DNA from: Bradyrhizobium diazoefficiens
GTDB lineage: Bacteria; Pseudomonadota; Alphaproteobacteria; Rhizobiales; Xanthobacteraceae
Direction: 5' to 3'
DNA: 64,000 nt
NCBI RefSeq assembly: GCF_016616885.1
Contig: NZ_CP067102.1
Coordinates: 6,042,501-6,106,500 of the forward strand
Shown: positions 60,540 through 64,000 of the stretch, in pieces
Layout of the letters: every line of letters begins with the position of its first letter
Position numbering within the stretch: the first letter of the stretch is position 1
Program-made: the position numbers and the translations under genes
The notes under the pieces: generated by a model
Told to the model about the DNA's origin: nothing
The model's input: the letters and a program-made list of their open reading frames with translations, nothing else
The model's database searches: none

Positions 60540-61373
60540 ATGACAAGCGAGCGCGCGATGCCTGATCTCTCCGATGAGACTCCCTACGCCGACGGCAAGA
60601 TCATCACACAGGTCACCGACGGCGTCGGCGTGATCACCTTCAACAATCCCGACAAGCGCAACGCGATGTCGCTGGAGATGTGGGTGGGATTTGGCGAGGC
60701 GCTGACAGCCTTGCGAGAAGACGACGCCGTGCGCGTCGTGATCATGCGTGGTGCCGGCGGCAAGGCATTCGTTTCCGGCGCCGACATCAGCCAGTTCGAG
60801 AGGACCCGTCATAACGCAGCGGCCTCCGAGGAATACGGCAAGCGCAGCGCCGCCCAACGCGCGCTGCTCGCCGATTACCCGAAGCCGACGATTGCCTGCA
60901 TCCGGGGTTTTTGTCTCGGCGGCGGCATGCAGGTCGCGATGCTCGCCGACATCCGGATCGCCGCGCATGACAGCCAGTTCGGCATTCCTGCCGCCAGGCT
61001 CGGCATCGCCTATGGCTATGACGGCTTGCGGCACCTGGTGTCGCTGGTCGGCCCGTCCTGGGCGCGGCTTCTGATGTACACGGGCATGCGCATCGATTCC
61101 GCCGAGGCGCTGCGCATCGGCCTCGTCGAGCGCGTGATCCCGGACGACCAGCTCTGGGGCGAGACCATGATGATTGCGGAGACGATCTCGCACAACGCGC
61201 CGCTTGCGATCAAGGCCGCCAAGATCACCATCGCAGAAGTGCTGAAGGACGAAAGCGCACGCGACATGGGTGCGATCAAGGCGATCGGCACGGCTTGCAT
61301 GGACAGCGCGGATTTTCGCGAGGGCCGGCAAGCCTTCATGGAGAAGCGCAAGCCGCAGTTCCAGGGGAAGTAG
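60540..61373 (+). CDS. Enoyl-CoA hydratase/isomerase family protein
   Basis: A 277-residue crotonase-fold protein. It has the oxyanion-hole motifs GKAFVSGADISQF near 75-87 and RGFCLGGGMQVAMLAD near 122-137, and PAARLGIAYGYDGLRHL near 151-167, where the usual catalytic Glu is absent, as in some isomerases and in CoA lyases or thioesterases of this fold. No ribosome binding site distinguishes the ATG at 60540 from the one at 60558. It converges on the LysR gene at 61393. Confidence 0.87.
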   Translation: MTSERAMPDLSDETPYADGKIITQVTDGVGVITFNNPDKRNAMSLEMWVGFGEALTALREDDAVRVVIMRGAGGKAFVSGADISQFERTRHNAAASEEYGKRSAAQRALLADYPKPTIACIRGFCLGGGMQVAMLADIRIAAHDSQFGIPAARLGIAYGYDGLRHLVSLVGPSWARLLMYTGMRIDSAEALRIGLVERVIPDDQLWGETMMIAETISHNAPLAIKAAKITIAEVLKDESARDMGAIKAIGTACMDSADFREGRQAFMEKRKPQFQGK

Positions 61374-61392
61374 CCTCGGCGCCGGACGCACC

Positions 61393-62292
61393 TCATACAG
61401 CCTTGGCGATCCTCGCTTGCCGATGACCAGCCAACCGGGGGCCTTGCAATAATTCCCTCAAGGCCTGAACGTTCGCGGAGCCCGCTCCCTTGCGCCAGAT
61501 GAGCACAGTCCATGCCCGGTTCTCTGTTCTTCCCAACGGGTGGACGCTCAGGAGTCTCCTGTCTGGAAAAGTGGCCAGAACGCTCCTTGGAATCAGCGCC
61601 ACCCCCATGCCCGCAACAACGCAACCCAGCATGGCGTGATACGACCCCAGTTCGATCATGCGTTCCGGCATTTCGTTTCGCTTCGCGTACCAGTCTTCAA
61701 GCCGCTTGCGATGCGGGCATCCGTGTTCGAAGACGATGATGGTACGCGGCAGGTCGCCGCCTTTCTTGCCGATCGGTGAATGATTGGCGGCCGCAATAAT
61801 CACCAACTCTTCCTCGAAGGCGAGCGCTTTCTCAAATGGCTCATCGGCTATTGGTTCGGCAACAAGCGCTGCATCGAGATCGCCGGCGAGGATGGCGCTC
61901 GCCAGAACCTGCGGATTGCCTGTACGAAGCTCCAGAACGACCCCTGAATGCCTTTGGTGGTATTCGCTGAGCAGTCCCGGCAGCCTGACAGCCGCCGTGC
62001 TTTCCATCGCGCCAAGGCGGAACGTACCGCGGGGTTTTGCATCTTGCAGGGCATTACGTGCTTCATCCGCAAGAGCGAGCAGGCGATTGGCGTAACCAAA
62101 CAGCACTTGGCCCTGAGGCGCCAGACGCAAGCGTTTACCCTCTCGTACAAAGAGAGCAACGCCGAGATCCTCTTCCAACTGCCGGACACGGGTTGTGACA
62201 TTGGACTGAACGCGGTGCAGGCGCTCGGCCGCGCGGGTCACGCCGCCTTCGCGCACGACCGCGACGAATATCCGCAGATCCGGCAGATCCAT
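61393..62292 (-). CDS. LysR-family transcriptional regulator
   Basis: A 299-residue LysR regulator of normal length. The helix-turn-helix at 1-60 reads DLRIFVAVVREGGVTRAAERLHRVQSNVTTRVRQLEEDLGVALFVREGK. The effector domain has AMESTAAVRLPGLLSEYHQRH near 95-115, typical of the family. It is divergent from the DUF1330 and ABM monooxygenase genes with a 118-bp control region holding a CATA-N11-TATG dyad, so these are its likely targets. Confidence 0.93.
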   Translation of the reverse strand: MDLPDLRIFVAVVREGGVTRAAERLHRVQSNVTTRVRQLEEDLGVALFVREGKRLRLAPQGQVLFGYANRLLALADEARNALQDAKPRGTFRLGAMESTAAVRLPGLLSEYHQRHSGVVLELRTGNPQVLASAILAGDLDAALVAEPIADEPFEKALAFEEELVIIAAANHSPIGKKGGDLPRTIIVFEHGCPHRKRLEDWYAKRNEMPERMIELGSYHAMLGCVVAGMGVALIPRSVLATFPDRRLLSVHPLGRTENRAWTVLIWRKGAGSANVQALRELLQGPRLAGHRQARIAKAV

Positions 62293-62318
62293 ATATCTCT
62301 CCTAGTGATCAACTACAT

Positions 62319-62337
62319 CATAATTATTCATTATATG
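62319..62337. promoter_or_regulatory. Candidate LysR operator
   Basis: CATA, eleven bases, TATG: a dyad that fits the T-N11-A layout of LysR-family sites, in an AT-rich tract between the divergent lysR and DUF1330 genes. It lies 27 bp upstream of the lysR start, where binding could also repress the regulator's own gene. Confidence 0.5.
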
Positions 62338-62410
62338 TGATATTTTGCATTGGGTAAAGATCGCGGCCCCGACGGCGGCTTCTGCCGTCCGGGAAACAGA
62401 GGAGACTGAT

Positions 62411-62704
62411 GTGTCGAAGGCCTATTGGATTGTGCGCGTCTCGGTTCGCGATGAGCAAAATTATCCCGAGTATCTTGCTGCGACTGACCTGGCATTCAAG
62501 AAATTCGGCGCAAAGTTCATCGTGCGTGGAGGAGCGTTCGAACGAATGGAGGGAAACGCCCGCGACCGGAACGTCGTGGTCGAATTCAAGGATCGCCCCA
62601 CGGCCGCTGCCTGCTACGCAAGTCCGGAATACCAGGGTGCGCGGGCTATTCGCCAAAAGTGCGCGGACGCCGATTTCATCATCATTGATGGCATCGCCGA
62701 CTAG
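62411..62704 (+). CDS. DUF1330 domain protein
   Basis: A 97-residue protein starting with GTG after GAGGAG; reading begins SKAYWIVRVSVRDEQNYPEYL. It matches the DUF1330 ferredoxin-like alpha/beta fold, related to dimeric alpha-beta barrel proteins, with the conserved FGAKFIVRGG near 37-46 and the ending DADFIIIDG. Family members are cytoplasmic dimers of unknown reaction, often near degradation or oxygenase genes. It is followed 56 bp later by an ABM monooxygenase-like gene. Confidence 0.88.
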   Translation: MSKAYWIVRVSVRDEQNYPEYLAATDLAFKKFGAKFIVRGGAFERMEGNARDRNVVVEFKDRPTAAACYASPEYQGARAIRQKCADADFIIIDGIAD

Positions 62705-62760
62705 GGCGATCGTCGCCGCATAGCCGTGAACAGAATTCGTCCCACGCAGGAGATTATCTG

Positions 62761-63078
62761 ATGATCGTCACCGTATTTCGCACGCGGATGAATCCAGGTG
62801 CGGAAGAGGAATATGGGCCGATGGCAAAGCGCATGAGCGAGTTGGCGCGAACAATGCCCGGCTACATCTCGCACAAGGGTTTCGTCGCGGACGATGGAGA
62901 GCGTGTGACGATCGTCGAATTCGAGACGGAGGAAGCGCTCCATCAATGGCGGATTGATCCCGAGCATGGCAAGGCAAAGCGGCGTGGAATCGAGTCCTTT
63001 TTCAGCGAATTCAGATTCCAGATTTGCAGTGTCATTCGGGAGCGAATGTGGACTGTAAAGGCAACCGGCCGCGTTTGA
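62761..63078 (+). CDS. Antibiotic-biosynthesis-monooxygenase (ABM) domain protein
   Basis: A 105-residue protein with the dimeric ABM fold seen in quinol monooxygenases and haem-degrading enzymes. It starts MIVTVFRTRMNPGAEEEYG and has MSELARTMPGYISHKGF near 25-41 and EFETEEALHQWR near 53-64, with an HGKAKRRG segment near 69. The reaction is unknown. AGGAG precedes the ATG. It is probably co-transcribed with the DUF1330 gene under the divergent LysR regulator. Confidence 0.88.
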   Translation: MIVTVFRTRMNPGAEEEYGPMAKRMSELARTMPGYISHKGFVADDGERVTIVEFETEEALHQWRIDPEHGKAKRRGIESFFSEFRFQICSVIRERMWTVKATGRV

Positions 63079-63250
63079 ATCGGCATCGATCAGAAGGCAG
63101 CAATGGCGAGGTGGAGGCGCCCAACGCGTCCGGAACCGTCAGCCGATCTGAACGGTCATTCACCAAGATTAAATTCCTTGCGGCTTCGCGTTGCGATAGC
63201 AACCAATTGATCTGCCGCAAGTTCTCCCGCCACCAATGAGGGAGATCGTG

Positions 63251-63538
63251 ATGAAACTCAAACTTGCTGTTCTTGGTCTGGCTGCCCTGGGCGGCGTGGC
63301 GCTGGCGTCGGGACAAGCGCTGGCGGCGATGCCGAACGGCATTCCGCAGGCCGATCAGGTGGCAGGCGGCCCGGCCGCGCATGTCGACCAGGTGCGGATG
63401 GTCTGCAATGCCTGGGGCCGCTGCTGGTGGCGTCCGAACTACTACGGCGCGTACGGCTATTACGGCGGCGGACCGCGGCGCTTCTACGGTTACGGCCCGC
63501 GTCCGTGGGGCTGGGGCCATCGCTGGCACCGCTGGTAA
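63251..63538 (+). CDS. Small secreted Gly/Tyr/Trp-rich protein
   Basis: A 95-residue exported protein. The ATG at 63251 follows GGGAGAT. A signal peptide ends ALA-AM near residue 26, and the mature part has a VCNAWGRCWWRPNYYG segment with two Cys followed by a low-complexity Gly/Tyr/Arg/His/Trp tail. Small proteins of this type are common in Bradyrhizobium and probably sit in the cell envelope; function is unknown. A bidirectional terminator follows directly. Confidence 0.8.
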   Translation: MKLKLAVLGLAALGGVALASGQALAAMPNGIPQADQVAGGPAAHVDQVRMVCNAWGRCWWRPNYYGAYGYYGGGPRRFYGYGPRPWGWGHRWHRW

Positions 63539-63543
63539 ATGAC

Positions 63544-63568
63544 AAAAGGGGCCGCGAGGCCCCTTTTT
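63544..63568 (+). terminator. Rho-independent terminator, usable in both directions
   Basis: A perfect 10-bp stem, AAAAGGGGCC and complement, with a GCGA loop and a T run, placed between two convergent genes (6 bp after the secreted-protein stop and about 20 bp from the ASCH gene stop). The A tract on the left gives a T run on the other strand. Confidence 0.9.
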
Positions 63569-63589
63569 CCTGCAAGGCGTCGCAGGCGG

Positions 63590-63988
63590 TCAATCGCCAA
63601 AAACTTCGATCAGGCGAAAGCGCTCGCACATGAGCATCATGTCTTCGCTGAATCGTCCGAGCCGGCCGAAATAGGTGCGATGAGCGTTGCGCCAATAGGA
63701 AAGACTACGATCGCCCTCACCCTCATCGAAGGCAAAGGCGGCGTCGACGTCATTGAACCGCCGATAGGTGATCTCGACGGTCTCGATGACGCAGCGCGGC
63801 TCTCCCCGTCCGTCGAGCACGACCCAGCGCTCACCCGGCGTCGACGTGTTGGGTTCGTCTTCCGTGCTGCAGGTCGCGGTCTTGACGCCCTTGACGACGA
63901 GCTCGAGCAATTCATCCGCAAGCGCCGGACTGTCGCCGAAGGCGAAACTCCGGAGGTGTCGATAGTGTTCGGGGACCGGCTTGCTCAT
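63590..63988 (-). CDS. ASCH-domain protein
   Basis: A 132-residue protein with an ASCH-domain pattern: LADELLELVVKGVKTATCS near 22-40, GERWVVLDGRGEPRCVIETVEI near 52-73 and EGDRSLSYWRNAHRTYF near 91-107. ASCH proteins adopt a PUA-like fold and bind RNA or modified nucleosides; some are amidohydrolases of acetylated cytidine. The length is typical. The start ATG is 12 bp inside the window edge, and its upstream context is only partly visible. Confidence 0.88.
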   Translation of the reverse strand: MSKPVPEHYRHLRSFAFGDSPALADELLELVVKGVKTATCSTEDEPNTSTPGERWVVLDGRGEPRCVIETVEITYRRFNDVDAAFAFDEGEGDRSLSYWRNAHRTYFGRLGRFSEDMMLMCERFRLIEVFGD

Positions 63989-64000
63989 GGTCGTCCAAGC

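Overview
The window reads as a chromosomal segment of a slow-growing rhizobium of the Bradyrhizobium type (high-GC alphaproteobacterium). The strongest pointers are the gene order narK - single-domain haemoglobin - FAD oxidoreductase - nasC, which is the nitrate-assimilation/NO-detoxification cluster described in Bradyrhizobium diazoefficiens, together with LTXXQ-motif and DUF1236 secreted proteins, an HWE/HisKA_2-type histidine kinase, TRAP and TAXI binding proteins, and several families of ~100-bp palindromic intergenic repeats. No rRNA, tRNA, CRISPR array, transposase or phage gene was seen.

Layout. 1-7000: a truncated-by-window LTXXQ protein, an OpgC-type membrane acyltransferase, a NarL-type response regulator facing a MASE1 hybrid histidine kinase, then a decayed 83-bp copy of the LTXXQ gene tail. 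7015-14327: a tightly coupled seven-gene minus-strand operon (ABC transporter of the SsuABC/NMT1 type, enolase-superfamily enzyme, Gfo/Idh/MocA oxidoreductase, DUF993 protein, sugar-phosphate isomerase-like protein), followed upstream by TetR, VOC and two PfkB-family kinase genes. 18396-26380: FAD oxidoreductase, enoyl-CoA hydratase, a TRAP transporter (dctPQM), an IlvD/Edd dehydratase and a divergent GntR regulator sharing a control region with two ATTG-N-CAAT boxes. 26400-31090: an accessory block of small and hypothetical genes, DoxX, an orphan TAXI binding protein, and a fossil made of pieces of a second uronate dehydrogenase and a second GntR gene. 31100-34609: uronate dehydrogenase, SMP-30 lactonase and aldehyde dehydrogenase, which with the TRAP/IlvD/GntR genes suggest a split sugar-acid (uronate/aldarate-like) catabolic set. 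34883-40931: a pyruvate-dehydrogenase-E1-like (MdeB-like) enzyme with divergent Lrp regulator, a PPK2 kinase, a DMT exporter and an aldo/keto reductase.

41213-50430 is the nitrogen-oxyanion region: nasC, flp, bjgb and narK on the minus strand behind a near-consensus sigma-54 promoter and a structured leader; divergently a formate/nitrite transporter and a membrane-anchored PP2C-phosphatase/Ser-Thr-kinase fusion. 50449-63988 is mixed: intradiol dioxygenase, class-C serine hydrolase, small membrane/secreted proteins, a sensor kinase, CcdA, a LysR-XRE regulator pair, an L,D-transpeptidase, an enoyl-CoA hydratase, a LysR gene divergent from DUF1330 and ABM monooxygenase genes, and an ASCH-domain protein.

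Candidates for something new are the seven-gene ABC/DUF993 operon of unknown substrate, the nitrate leader and palindrome upstream of narK, the nitrite-transporter/phosphatase-kinase pair, and the rearranged GntR/uronate-dehydrogenase locus with its fossil. Several very small membrane peptides (26-49 residues) with good ribosome binding sites were found by eye. All functional assignments rest on recognised motifs and context; no database search was run.
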